Shown here in pieces: positions 1-7,811 of a DNA stretch of 47,009 nucleotides. The notes beneath the pieces are model-generated. The model was not told the origin of the DNA and made no database searches. It saw nothing but the letters and a program-made list of their open reading frames with translations. Positions within the stretch are counted from its first letter, which is position 1, and every line of letters starts with the position of its first letter. The translations under genes were made by a program, and so were the position numbers. The stretch comes from Proteiniborus ethanoligenes (GTDB taxonomy: Bacteria; Bacillota; Clostridia; Tissierellales; Proteiniboraceae), in assembly GCF_900107485.1 (NCBI RefSeq), contig NZ_FNQE01000029.1:1-47009 (forward strand). Reading direction: 5' to 3'.

Positions 1-252
1 TTCAAGATCCTTTTCGCCTAATAGCTTCTTTAGTTGCTCATTCTCCTTATCTAAGGAGGAATTAGTGCTATAATCTATATTAAGAGGATTATTCGTTTTG
101 TTAGCTTCCTTTGATTCTCTAACCCATCTTGTAACCGTGCCTGGGACAATATCATGCTTTCTTGCTACTAAAGTTGCATTACCAACTTCCTCTACTTCTT
201 TAACAATTTGACGTTTAAATTCTTCTGGATATCTTGTATTTTTGCTTCTCAT
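1..252 (-). CDS. IS3-family transposase OrfA, HTH protein (partial, C-terminus off window)
   Basis: About 84 residues are visible, starting at an ATG at 252 preceded by an AGGAGG ribosome binding site. The N-terminus reads MRSKNTRYPEEFKRQIV, followed by a helix-turn-helix with ARKHDIVPGTVTRWVRESK and then a charged coiled-coil-like stretch with ENEQLKKLLGEKD. That is the usual design of the first frame of IS3-type elements (Tnp_1 HTH plus leucine zipper). It would bind the element's ends and act with a DDE-type OrfB encoded further left. The frame is open to the window edge, so its intactness is unknown. Confidence 0.8.
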   Translation of the reverse strand, partial: MRSKNTRYPEEFKRQIVKEVEEVGNATLVARKHDIVPGTVTRWVRESKEANKTNNPLNIDYSTNSSLDKENEQLKKLLGEKDLE

Positions 253-320
253 TCTGGCAACCTCCTGTTGATTATATTTTACTATAATCGTGTGTGATTG
301 TCCAAAACGGTTAGGGGGCT
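1..320 (-). mobile_element. End of an IS3-like insertion sequence (partial)
   Basis: This is the 5' end of a transposase gene on the minus strand plus about 70 bases of non-coding terminal DNA. The outer boundary is placed near 320 because a truncated foreign reading frame begins directly afterwards at 323. The terminal region around 300-320 contains TCCAAAACGGTTAGGGGGCT, which looks like an IS end. The other end lies outside the window, so the inverted repeat and target duplication cannot be confirmed. Confidence 0.6.
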
Positions 321-322
321 AA

Positions 323-493
323 ATAGATACGAAGGAAAAAGAAAATCTAAAACTTGAATTAGATAAAAAAAATAGAGAAGAATATGAGCTGCTAGTATTT
401 TATGCAAAGGACAAGGGAGATATTAAAATGATTAGAAAGAATCACAAGGACTATAAGAGCCTAATAAGTATTTATGGTGATCAATGCTTATAA
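323..493 (+). pseudogene. 3' remnant of an unrecognised gene cut by the IS
   Basis: An open frame of 56 codons ends at TAA 491-493, has no start codon with a ribosome binding site, and follows an in-frame TAA at 320-322. It is charged and helical, beginning IDTKEKENLKLELDKKNREE and ending SLISIYGDQCL. It starts exactly where the insertion-sequence end appears to stop, so it is best read as the C-terminus of a gene truncated by the insertion. I do not recognise the family. Confidence 0.45.
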
Positions 494-588
494 ATATAAC
501 TTCTTGAAATAATATATCCCTTTTGCTATTATTTATAATATGCATTCTATGTAACCTAAGACAATATGATAACGAGAGGAGAAAAATA

Positions 589-1545
589 ATGATCAAAATG
601 TTGAAGAAATTTATCACAATAATGATGATTACTGTAATGATGCTTACCTTAGCAACAGGTTGTGCTGTAAAAAAAGAAGAACCAAACAAGGAAAATGATT
701 TAGCTCCAATAGAGCAAAGTGAAAATACATATCCTATGGAGATTGTAGATGGCTTTGGAAATAAAATAACTTTAGAAAAACAACCTACTAAAATAGTATC
801 TCTTGCGCCAAGTCATACAGAAATTCTTTTTGAATTAGGACTAGATGAGGAAATAGTAGGAGTAACGCCTTATTGTGTTTTCCCAGAGAAGGCAACTACA
901 AAAGAAAAAGTCGGTGATGCATTTAATGTAAACATAGAAAAAATATTAGAGCTAAATCCAGACATAGTCATTCAATACGGGCCTGGTAAAGAGGACGTCA
1001 ATAGCAAGCTATCATCTTCTGGTATAGCTGTTCTCGGTTATGCCCCTGAATCTATTGACGAGGTAATTGACTTAATTGAAGAAATAGGCAGAATTACAAA
1101 TAAGACTGTAGAAGCTAATTCAGTAACTCAGGAGATGCTCTCAAAGAAAGATACTATACTGAACACTGTAAAAGAGGCTAACAAGCCTAAGGTATTTTTT
1201 GAGGTTTGGGATGAGCCCCTTCAAACAGCAGGTCCAGGTTCCTTTATAGACGAATTAATAAGTCTTGCTGGAGGAGACAATATTGCTAATGATGCCCAGG
1301 GAGCATATGCTCAATTTGATTTAGAGCAGCTCATAGAAAGAAATCCTGATGTTTATCTTACATCTAAAGACGTTGAAACAAAAACAATTGAATCAATAAA
1401 ATCAAGATCAGGCTTTAACGAAATAAATGCAATAAAGAATGACAGAGTCTATATATTAGATCCATTAATTTCTATACCTGGTCCTAGAATAGTTCAAGGT
1501 CTTGAAATTGTAGCAAAAAGCATACATCCTGAGCTTTTTGATTAA
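589..1545 (+). CDS. Cobalamin/iron-type ABC transporter substrate-binding lipoprotein (BtuF/FecB-like)
   Basis: The start at ATG 589 (318 aa) is preferred over an upstream in-frame ATG because GAGAGGAG lies just before it and the N-terminus then reads as a signal peptide: MIKMLKK, a hydrophobic core, and the lipobox LATGC with the acylated Cys near residue 23. The mature protein is a type III periplasmic-binding fold. It has the family's first-lobe motif KIVSLAPSHTEILFELGL and a central helix around residues 150-185. The motif and spacing resemble B12-binding BtuF as much as siderophore binders, so the ligand is not settled. It would sit on the outer face of the membrane and feed the permease encoded directly downstream. 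No ATPase gene follows. Confidence 0.85.
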   Translation: MIKMLKKFITIMMITVMMLTLATGCAVKKEEPNKENDLAPIEQSENTYPMEIVDGFGNKITLEKQPTKIVSLAPSHTEILFELGLDEEIVGVTPYCVFPEKATTKEKVGDAFNVNIEKILELNPDIVIQYGPGKEDVNSKLSSSGIAVLGYAPESIDEVIDLIEEIGRITNKTVEANSVTQEMLSKKDTILNTVKEANKPKVFFEVWDEPLQTAGPGSFIDELISLAGGDNIANDAQGAYAQFDLEQLIERNPDVYLTSKDVETKTIESIKSRSGFNEINAIKNDRVYILDPLISIPGPRIVQGLEIVAKSIHPELFD

Positions 1546-1564
1546 AAACAAAGTAGGGATTGGA

Positions 1565-2617
1565 ATGGAATTTAAAAAGATAAAAAGACAAAAACAAGGT
1601 TTGATTATTACAGTACTAATAGTGGCTCTTGCTATTAGTATTGTAATATTTTCAACTATAGGCTCAGCAAAGATCAATGCAACAGATACATTGATGATTG
1701 TATTATCTAAAGTACCTTTTATAGGAAAGAACATCGACATAAGCAATATTCCCAAGTCTTACCAAACAATAATCCTCAACATAAGAATACCTAGGGTTTT
1801 AATAGGGATAATTGTAGGAGCCGCATTATCTAGTGTAGGAGCAGTATTTCAAGGTATGTTTAAGAACCCAATGGCAGACCCTTATGTTATTGGTATATCT
1901 TCAGGAGCTGCATTGGGGGCAGGAATTACAATAATCTTCGGACTGAGCTGGATTGGCTTAGGGATTTCAGCCATATCTATAGGTGCATTTGTTGGAGCAG
2001 TGGCTACTACCTTTGTGGTGTATTGGATTTCTAGGGTTAAAAACAAGGTCCCTGTAACCATCTTACTCCTTTCTGGTATTGCTGTGAGCCAATTTCTTAC
2101 AGCTATATTATCTTTTTTAATGATAATGCATACAAAGGATATGACAAAAATCATTTATTGGACACTAGGTAGCTTTTCGGGGAAAGGATGGGATCATTTA
2201 GGAGCTGTATTTTTACCTATGATATTATCTATGGCATTATTAACCTCTTTTTCTAAAGATTTAAATATCATGCTTCTAGGTGAAGAATCAGCTCAAAATT
2301 TAGGCATAGATGTTGAAAAAGCAAAAATAATCATACTCATAATTTGTTCCTTTATTATTGCAACAGCAGTTTCAGTTAGTGGGATAATTGGATTTGTTGG
2401 ATTAATTATCCCTCATATTTTGAGATTAATAGTAGGACCAGATCACAGAATACTAATACCATCCTCAATGTTAGCGGGAGGGATATTCATGGTATTTGCA
2501 GACACCTTAGCCAGAACAATTATATCACCAACTGAAATACCAGTTGGTATAATTACAGCATTTTTTGGGGGACCGTTTTTTATTTATCTTTTAAGAAAAT
2601 CTAAGAAGAATATATAA
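1565..2617 (+). CDS. FecCD-family ABC transporter permease
   Basis: This 350-residue protein with about ten hydrophobic segments is of the BtuC/FecCD type. Typical family stretches are visible: LNIRIPRVLIGIIVGAALSS, GAVFQGMFKNPMADPYVIGI and ISGIIGFVGLIIPHILRLIV-like sequence near residues 280-300. The ATG at 1565 is preferred to a TTG at 1538 because AGTAGGGA stands a few bases upstream. The gene starts 19 bases after the lipoprotein stop, so the two are one transcript. Family members dimerise and pair with a BtuD/FecE ATPase, but a terminator follows immediately and no ATPase is encoded here. That subunit must come from elsewhere or has been lost. Confidence 0.88.
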   Translation: MEFKKIKRQKQGLIITVLIVALAISIVIFSTIGSAKINATDTLMIVLSKVPFIGKNIDISNIPKSYQTIILNIRIPRVLIGIIVGAALSSVGAVFQGMFKNPMADPYVIGISSGAALGAGITIIFGLSWIGLGISAISIGAFVGAVATTFVVYWISRVKNKVPVTILLLSGIAVSQFLTAILSFLMIMHTKDMTKIIYWTLGSFSGKGWDHLGAVFLPMILSMALLTSFSKDLNIMLLGEESAQNLGIDVEKAKIIILIICSFIIATAVSVSGIIGFVGLIIPHILRLIVGPDHRILIPSSMLAGGIFMVFADTLARTIISPTEIPVGIITAFFGGPFFIYLLRKSKKNI

Positions 2618-2644
2618 AACTGTATAAATAATAATATTATTAAT

Positions 2645-2684
2645 AAAAATAGATTCTAAGAAATATTTTTTAGAATCTATTTTT
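2645..2684. terminator. Bidirectional intrinsic terminator after the ABC permease
   Basis: A 14-base perfect stem (AAAAATAGATTCTA and its complement TAGAATCTATTTTT) surrounds a 12-base loop. A-rich and T-rich flanks on either side allow termination in both directions. Confidence 0.8.
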
Positions 2685-2713
2685 ATTTATGATATAATTT
2701 TGTTGGAGGGATA

Positions 2714-3190
2714 ATGATACGAGATACAGACATAGTAAAAACATTCAATAAAAATGCAATTGAAATATTTAAACAAGTTATCCACATAGACTTAAATGAT
2801 GGCAGGGTTTCTTTAGACTCTGAAATAATATTCTACGATGGTGTAATTGTAGTAGTAGCTTTATCAGGAGTTATTTCAGGTCAAATAATGATTAATATTT
2901 CTGAGGAGCTTGCTAAGCTTATTTGCTTAAAGCTAATGGGAGGTGTTCCTGTAGTTAATATAGATAGAGATGCTAAAAAAGATATTTTTAGCCTTTGTAA
3001 GCTCATTATCGGGAACTCATGTGCTAGCTTGTATGAAAATGGAGTTTCAATGAATGTAACAAGCTATGGAATAATTCAAGGAAGAGATTTTGATTACATG
3101 GTCTTAGATAGGAAAGCTACTATAATTACATATGAAGATTTATCGGAAAAAATGGGAATGATAATATTATTAAACACAAAAGAAAAATAA
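2714..3190 (+). CDS. CheX-like protein without canonical phosphatase residues
   Basis: This 158-residue protein looks like the CheX/CheC/FliY fold. It opens with FNKNAIEIFKQVI, has a beta-rich middle with GVIVVVALSGVISGQIMINI, and a helix ending KLIIGNSCASL at residues 96-106. In active CheX the equivalent helix carries an ExxN pair that attacks phospho-CheY. Here the aligned positions are Ser93 and Lys96 (SLCK), so dephosphorylation by the known mechanism is unlikely. GGAGGG precedes the start closely. No chemotaxis gene is nearby; the gene stands alone between a terminator and trmL. A regulatory role through protein binding is possible but is only inference. Confidence 0.65.
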   Translation: MIRDTDIVKTFNKNAIEIFKQVIHIDLNDGRVSLDSEIIFYDGVIVVVALSGVISGQIMINISEELAKLICLKLMGGVPVVNIDRDAKKDIFSLCKLIIGNSCASLYENGVSMNVTSYGIIQGRDFDYMVLDRKATIITYEDLSEKMGMIILLNTKEK

Positions 3191-3211
3191 AATTTTTGTT
3201 AACTTTATCAA

Positions 3212-3240
3212 TTGACTTTATTAAAAAACATTAGTAAAAT
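3212..3240 (+). promoter_or_regulatory. Sigma-A promoter for trmL
   Basis: TTGACT and TAAAAT are separated by 17 bases, about 60 bases before the trmL start. Confidence 0.6.
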
Positions 3241-3300
3241 CATAAAGGTTGATAAAAAATACTAAATATATTAACGAGTTGACAAAACGGGGGACCAATA

Positions 3301-3771
3301 ATGATGTTAAATGTAGTATTAGTAGAGCCGGAGATTCCACAAAACACAGGCAACATTGCTAGAACTTGTGCAGCAACAGGGACATCTCTTCATCTTGTAA
3401 AGCCATTGGGTTTTTCAATAGACGATAAGCATTTAAAAAGAGCAGGACTCGATTATTGGAACTTGCTAGATTTACATGTATATGAAAACCTAGATGAATT
3501 TTTTCAAAAAAACGAGGGGAGTAAATTTTACTTTGTAACTACAAAAGGAATTCAAAGCTATACGGATTTTAGCTTTGAAGAAGGAGCCTTTTTATTGTTT
3601 GGAAAAGAAACAGCAGGACTTCCAAAGGATATTCTTGCAAAACATAGAGAAATGACAATGAGAATACCCATGGTAGAGGATGAAAAGGCTAGATCTCTAA
3701 ATCTTTCTAATTCTGTTGCTATTGTGGTATATGAAGCTTTAAGGCAATTAAGATTTCCAGATTTAATATGA
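3301..3771 (+). CDS. trmL: tRNA (cytidine/uridine(34)-2'-O)-methyltransferase TrmL
   Basis: This 156-residue SPOUT methyltransferase is of normal TrmL length. The N-terminal motif VLVEPEIPQNTGNIARTCAA and the C-terminal knot motifs LFGKETAGLP, RIPM and RSLNLSNSVAIVVYEA are characteristic; the last builds the S-adenosylmethionine-binding trefoil knot. It methylates the wobble ribose of certain leucine tRNAs in the cytoplasm. Two ATGs in tandem (3301, 3304) follow a GGGGGA site; either could be used. It has its own promoter. Confidence 0.92.
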   Translation: MMLNVVLVEPEIPQNTGNIARTCAATGTSLHLVKPLGFSIDDKHLKRAGLDYWNLLDLHVYENLDEFFQKNEGSKFYFVTTKGIQSYTDFSFEEGAFLLFGKETAGLPKDILAKHREMTMRIPMVEDEKARSLNLSNSVAIVVYEALRQLRFPDLI

Positions 3772-3857
3772 GTAATATAAACTTTAAGGATGAAATTATT
3801 TAATACAAATTGCAAATTGCAGCTAGTATGCAAATAAATAAAAACAGGAGGTTTATC

Positions 3858-5459
3858 ATGGAAATAGCTTTTGGTGTTTTGGGGGGATTGGGACTATTTT
3901 TATATGGAATGAATCTTATGGGGACAGGCCTTCAAAAAGCAGCTGGTCAAAAGCTCAAAAGGCTTATCGAAATATTGACGAGTAACAGATTTATGGGTGT
4001 TATTGTAGGTATTATTGTGACGGCAGTTATTCAAAGCAGTAGTGCTACTACTGTAATGGTTATAGGCTTTGTAAACGCAAGTTTAATGACATTAAGCCAG
4101 GCTGTAGGAGTAATAATGGGAGCAAACATAGGTACCACAGTAACAGCACAGCTTATAGCATTTAAGCTAAGCGATTATGCGCCTGTGGTTGTTGCCATAG
4201 GTGTGGCTATTTGGCTTTTTTCATCTAAGAAAAAGAATAAAGAAATTGCTGAAATCATGATAGGATTTGGTATTTTATTTATTGGTATGGATTTTATGAG
4301 TAGTCATCTAAAACCATTGAGCAATTCCCAAGTTTTTAATGATATATTAACTAGCTTAAAAAACCCTGTACTTGGGATAATTGTAGGATTTGGGATAACT
4401 ACTATAGTACAAAGCAGTAGTGCTTCTATAGGATTATTATTAGCACTAGCTAGTCAAGGTCTTTTAAGTATAGATATTGCACTTCCTATACTTTTTGGAG
4501 ATAACATAGGTACTACAACAACTGCACTTATATCAAGTATAGGAGCTAATAAAACAGCTAAAAGAGCGGCACTTATGCATTTCTTATTCAATGTAGTAGG
4601 CACTATTATATTTATGGTTGTATTAAGAAAGCCTGTAGAATCATTAGTAATTTATTTTTCACCTAACAATATAGAAAGACAAATTGCAAATGCACATACA
4701 TTGTTTAATGTTATTAATGTAGTTATTCAATTCCCGTTTGCTGGTCTGTTAGTTGTTATTGCTGAGAAGCTCATTAAAGGAGACGAAGAAAAGGTACAAG
4801 GTTTAAAATACTTAGACACAAGAATTATTGAAACACCATCCATAGCAGTAGGTCAAGCAGCTAAAGAGGTCCTAAGAATGGGTAGAATAGTTAGAGAGAA
4901 TCTAAGAACAGCAATTGAATCCTTCTACGCAAAAGACGAGAGCCTAACTCAAAAAGTGTTTGAGGAAGAAAAGCTTATTAACGAAATTGAAAGAGAGATA
5001 ACTAAATATTTAATCCAGCTTTCTCATGCGCCTCTTACAGATGCACAGCATGCAACAGTAACTACCTTGTTTCATGCAATCAATGATATAGAGCGTGTAG
5101 GAGACCATGCTGAAAATATAGCAGAGCTATCACAGACTAGAATAGATGAAAAGCTTTGGTTTACAGATATGGCTCTTGATGAACTTCATGTTATGTTTGA
5201 TAAGGTAGAGAATACATTCAGTAAATCCTTATTGGCCTTTAAAACTGCAGACCCTGTAATAGCAAATGAAGTAATAGATTTAGAGGCAGAGGTTGATATT
5301 ATGGAAAAGGAATACAGGGCTAGACATATTGAAAGACTAAACACTCAGTCATGCTCACCAAGCTCAGGTATAATATTTCTTGATATGATAAGCAATCTTG
5401 AAAGAATATCAGACCATTCTTCAAACATTGCTCTGTATATGTTAGATGCTCTAAAATAA
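3858..5459 (+). CDS. Na+/phosphate cotransporter family protein with C-terminal PhoU-like domain
   Basis: This is a 533-residue membrane protein starting at ATG 3858, which follows AGGAGG by a good spacing. An upstream in-frame ATG at 3810 lacks a site. It contains the duplicated NaPi-II signature: TAVIQSSSATTVMVIGF near residue 55 and TTIVQSSSASIGLLLA near residue 180. About eight membrane segments fill residues 1-310. Residues 340-530 form a helical PhoU-like region with ERVGDHAENIAEL and ERISDHSSNIALY repeats, which bind metal in PhoU proteins. It probably imports phosphate with sodium, with the PhoU part regulating uptake. It is monocistronic and followed by a terminator. Confidence 0.88.
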   Translation: MEIAFGVLGGLGLFLYGMNLMGTGLQKAAGQKLKRLIEILTSNRFMGVIVGIIVTAVIQSSSATTVMVIGFVNASLMTLSQAVGVIMGANIGTTVTAQLIAFKLSDYAPVVVAIGVAIWLFSSKKKNKEIAEIMIGFGILFIGMDFMSSHLKPLSNSQVFNDILTSLKNPVLGIIVGFGITTIVQSSSASIGLLLALASQGLLSIDIALPILFGDNIGTTTTALISSIGANKTAKRAALMHFLFNVVGTIIFMVVLRKPVESLVIYFSPNNIERQIANAHTLFNVINVVIQFPFAGLLVVIAEKLIKGDEEKVQGLKYLDTRIIETPSIAVGQAAKEVLRMGRIVRENLRTAIESFYAKDESLTQKVFEEEKLINEIEREITKYLIQLSHAPLTDAQHATVTTLFHAINDIERVGDHAENIAELSQTRIDEKLWFTDMALDELHVMFDKVENTFSKSLLAFKTADPVIANEVIDLEAEVDIMEKEYRARHIERLNTQSCSPSSGIIFLDMISNLERISDHSSNIALYMLDALK

Positions 5460-5495
5460 GAGATAAACCAGATAAGTTTATAGAAAATAACCAAA

Positions 5496-5532
5496 AAAAT
5501 CATTAAATATTAAAGATATTTAATGATTTTTT
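5496..5532 (+). terminator. Intrinsic terminator after the Na/Pi cotransporter gene
   Basis: A 15-base stem (AAAATCATTAAATAT with ATATTTAATGATTTT), a short loop and a trailing T run lie just after the stop codon. Confidence 0.8.
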
Positions 5533-5554
5533 AATAAAAAAGTGATAAAAAGTG

Positions 5555-5583
5555 TTGTATATAAAAAAAATATATATTATAAT
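5555..5583 (+). promoter_or_regulatory. Sigma-A promoter of the glycine reductase locus
   Basis: TTGTAT and a consensus TATAAT lie 17 bases apart. This places the transcript start near 5590, just ahead of the glycine riboswitch. Confidence 0.7.
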
Positions 5584-5644
5584 GTTCTTGAACAACAAGA
5601 TTGATTTTTATTTAACAATTCTATAATTAAATAAATGCTGAATG

Positions 5645-5820
5645 AAAAATGCGGAAGAGACCAATTAAATTTGGCGCCGAAGGAGTAAGTCATAAGTTTG
5701 CCATTTATGGAGAAGCTCTCAGGCAAAAGGACCGTATTTGGACAGTTCTCTGGAAAGCCTATGGCACCGAAGGGGCAATTCTTTAAAAAGAAGAATCTCT
5801 CAGGTTTAGAACAGAGTAGA
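5645..5820 (+). promoter_or_regulatory. Tandem glycine riboswitch
   Basis: Two glycine aptamers lie head to tail. Aptamer 1 has GCGGAAGAGACC, GGCGCCGAAGGAG and CTCTCAGGCAAAAGGACCG. Aptamer 2 has CTCTGGAAAGCC, GGCACCGAAGGGGCAA and TCTCTCAGGT, with a very short linker between them. These are the conserved core motifs of the gcvT-type motif. The closing helix of aptamer 2 uses CAGAG at 5812-5816, which is also the 5' arm of the terminator below. Glycine binding should therefore block termination and switch on grdX and the downstream glycine reductase genes. Confidence 0.93.
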
Positions 5821-5858
5821 GGGGCACATAATAATGTAAACTTCTATTCTGTTTTTTT
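5811..5858 (+). terminator. Riboswitch-controlled intrinsic terminator (expression platform)
   Basis: ACAGAGTAGAGG (5811-5822) pairs with CTTCTATTCTGT (5841-5852) and is followed by seven Ts. Its 5' arm overlaps the closing helix of the second glycine aptamer, so the two structures exclude each other. Confidence 0.8.
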
Positions 5859-5899
5859 GTCTCTAAATAATTGTATGTACATTATAAGGAGTGAAACCT

Positions 5900-6286
5900 A
5901 TGAGCTGTATTATATTTACGAATAACCCACTAATAAAAGATGTATTTTCTTCTACATATGAAATTCAGTTCTGCGAAAAGGACTATATAGGTGTTTTGGA
6001 AACTGTAAGAGACAAAATACATTTGGGTCATATACTTTTATCACATCCCCTAGCAGGCAGCATTAAGCCTAATGAAACTCCATATAGAACAATTCTTATT
6101 TCAAAAAATAAAAAAAACTTAGATTATAATTCGTTATCAATTATAGAGAGTGCCATAACCACTGCCAGAAAATTTATGGAGAACAAGATGACTCCAAATT
6201 GGACTGATATAGCACTTTTAGATTTCCAGACAGTAGATTTTTCACTAATAGAAGGTATTTTAAATAACATGACTAATTTTGAATAA
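5900..6286 (+). CDS. grdX: GrdX, conserved protein of glycine reductase loci
   Basis: This 128-residue cytoplasmic protein starts at ATG 5900 after an AAGGAG site. It shows the conserved GrdX stretches IIFTNNPLIKDVF, RDKIHLGHILLSHPLAGSIK and PNETPYRTILIS, and an acidic helical C-terminus with SLSIIESAITTARKF. The family is found beside glycine, sarcosine and betaine reductase genes, and its biochemical role is not established. Here it is the first gene after the glycine riboswitch and terminator, so it is the most directly glycine-controlled gene of the locus. Confidence 0.9.
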   Translation: MSCIIFTNNPLIKDVFSSTYEIQFCEKDYIGVLETVRDKIHLGHILLSHPLAGSIKPNETPYRTILISKNKKNLDYNSLSIIESAITTARKFMENKMTPNWTDIALLDFQTVDFSLIEGILNNMTNFE

Positions 6287-6319
6287 AACAGGGTAATTTT
6301 GGGTAAATTTTAGTTGCTG

Positions 6320-6341
6320 AACAGTATTATTTGCTACTGTT
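6320..6341 (+). other. Small hairpin before trxB
   Basis: AACAGTA pairs perfectly with TACTGTT across an 8-base loop in the grdX-trxB gap. A TATAAT at 6364-6369 follows, so a separate weak promoter for trxB is possible; no good -35 box is seen. Confidence 0.35.
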
Positions 6342-6395
6342 AACCACAATAGTAAATTGGGTATATAATAGTATAAAATTAAAGGAGTGACGCTA

Positions 6396-7340
6396 ATGGC
6401 AAATCTATACGATACTATAATAATCGGAGCAGGTCCAGCAGGTTTAGCAGCAGGATTATATGCGGCAAGAGCAAAAATGAAAACGCTTATTTTAGAAAGA
6501 GAAAAGGCTGGTGGTCAAATAGTTACTACTGAAGAAGTAGCCAACTACCCAGGCTCAGAAAAGGACGCTTCAGGCCCATCACTAGTTGCTAGAATGGTAG
6601 AACAAGCAGAAGAGTTTGGGGCAGAAAGGGTACTAGATGAAGTTAAAGAGGTTCAGTTAGAAGACAAAATTAAGATTGTTAAAGGAGCAAAAGGCGAATA
6701 TCACGCAAAATCAATAATAATTGCTACAGGAGCAAAGCCTAAGCTTATGGGATGTCCAGGAGAAAAAGAGCTTACTGGTAAGGGAGTTTCCTATTGCGCA
6801 ACTTGTGACGCAGATTTCTTTACTGATTTAGAAGTTTTTGTAATAGGTGGAGGAGATTCAGCTGTTGAAGAAGCAATGTATTTAACTAAATTTGCTAGAA
6901 AAGTGACTATTATTCATAGAAGAGATGAACTTAGAGCTGCTAAATCAATTCAAGAGAAGGCTTTTAAAAATGAAAAAATTGATTTTATATGGAATTCGGT
7001 AGTTAAGGAAGTTAAAGGCGATGGCATAGTAGAATCAATGATACTTACAAATAGAGTAACTGGAGAAGAAACAGAAATTTTTGCTAATGAAGATGATGGC
7101 ACTTTTGGTATATTTGTATTTGTAGGCTATGACCCAGTAACTTCATTGTTTGACGGCATGATAAACATGGAAAATGGTTATATTATTACAGATGATAATA
7201 TGAAAACTAATATACCGGGAGTATTTGCAGCTGGTGATTGCAGGGTTAAATCACTAAGACAAGTGGTTACAGCAACAGCAGATGGTGCTATAGCTGCTAC
7301 ACAAGCTGAAAAGTACATAGAAAGCGTTTTTGAGGAATAA
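6396..7340 (+). CDS. trxB: Thioredoxin-disulfide reductase (glycine reductase electron supply)
   Basis: This 314-residue flavoprotein is the standard low-molecular-weight TrxB length. It has the FAD-binding motif [19 protein letters not shown] at the N-terminus, the redox pair CATC at residues 134-137, the NADPH-binding motif [12 protein letters not shown], and the C-terminal FAD motif GVFAAGDCR. The start at ATG 6396 follows AAAGGAGTGA. It passes electrons from NADPH to the thioredoxin encoded 46 bases downstream. Its place between grdX and grdE indicates a dedicated supply of electrons to the glycine reductase selenoproteins. Confidence 0.95.
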   Translation: MANLYDTIIIGAGPAGLAAGLYAARAKMKTLILEREKAGGQIVTTEEVANYPGSEKDASGPSLVARMVEQAEEFGAERVLDEVKEVQLEDKIKIVKGAKGEYHAKSIIIATGAKPKLMGCPGEKELTGKGVSYCATCDADFFTDLEVFVIGGGDSAVEEAMYLTKFARKVTIIHRRDELRAAKSIQEKAFKNEKIDFIWNSVVKEVKGDGIVESMILTNRVTGEETEIFANEDDGTFGIFVFVGYDPVTSLFDGMINMENGYIITDDNMKTNIPGVFAAGDCRVKSLRQVVTATADGAIAATQAEKYIESVFEE

Positions 7341-7386
7341 AAATAGAAATTTTTTAAATAAAACAAATATATTAGGAGGGATATGA

Positions 7387-7704
7387 ATGTTAGCTGTTGA
7401 CAAAGATACTTTTGAAGTTGAAGTACTTCAAGCAGAGGGACATGTTTTAGTTGATTTCTGGAGTGAAGGGTGTGAACCTTGTAAAGCCTTAATGCCACAT
7501 ATCATGGAGCTTTCAGAAAAATATGGTGATAAAGTTAAATTTACTAAACTTGACACAGGTAAAGCAAGAAGACTTGCTATTTCACAAAGAATATTAGGAT
7601 TGCCAGTTATAGCAATATACAAAGACGGTGAAAAAATTGACGAGTTAGTAAAGGACGATGCAACACCAGCCAATGTAGAGGCTATGATTCAAAAATATCT
7701 TTAA
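7387..7704 (+). CDS. trxA: Glycine-reductase-type thioredoxin with GCEPC active site
   Basis: This 105-residue thioredoxin fold starts after AGGAGGGATATGA. The family motif WCGPC is replaced by G-C-E-P-C, with redox cysteines at residues 29 and 32 ([13 protein letters not shown]). The cis-proline region [13 protein letters not shown] is present. Variant motifs of this kind are known from thioredoxins of glycine-reducing clostridia and are expected to change redox potential and partner choice. It would accept electrons from TrxB and reduce the selenoproteins GrdB and GrdA. Confidence 0.92.
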   Translation: MLAVDKDTFEVEVLQAEGHVLVDFWSEGCEPCKALMPHIMELSEKYGDKVKFTKLDTGKARRLAISQRILGLPVIAIYKDGEKIDELVKDDATPANVEAMIQKYL

Positions 7705-7716
7705 TGAATGATTTTG

Positions 7717-7765
7717 GTAACTGACCTAAGTAGTGAAGGTTATAAAATTTACTGCTTAGGGTTAC
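7717..7765 (+). other. Strong hairpin between trxA and grdE
   Basis: CCTAAGTAGTGAA (7725-7737) pairs with TTTACTGCTTAGG (7748-7760), extended by GTAAC and GTTAC outside. No T run follows. It could be an RNA-processing or stabilising structure, or a weak terminator separating the thioredoxin genes from the highly expressed reductase genes. Confidence 0.6.
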
Positions 7766-7811
7766 AATAAAACATGTCACATTAGTGAAATATCAAGAGG
7801 AGGTGAACTCT

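Noticed and set aside
5698-5925. A 75-codon plus-strand reading frame within the grd leader
   Set aside because: It lies inside the glycine riboswitch and its terminator, and the base pattern is explained by the RNA structure.
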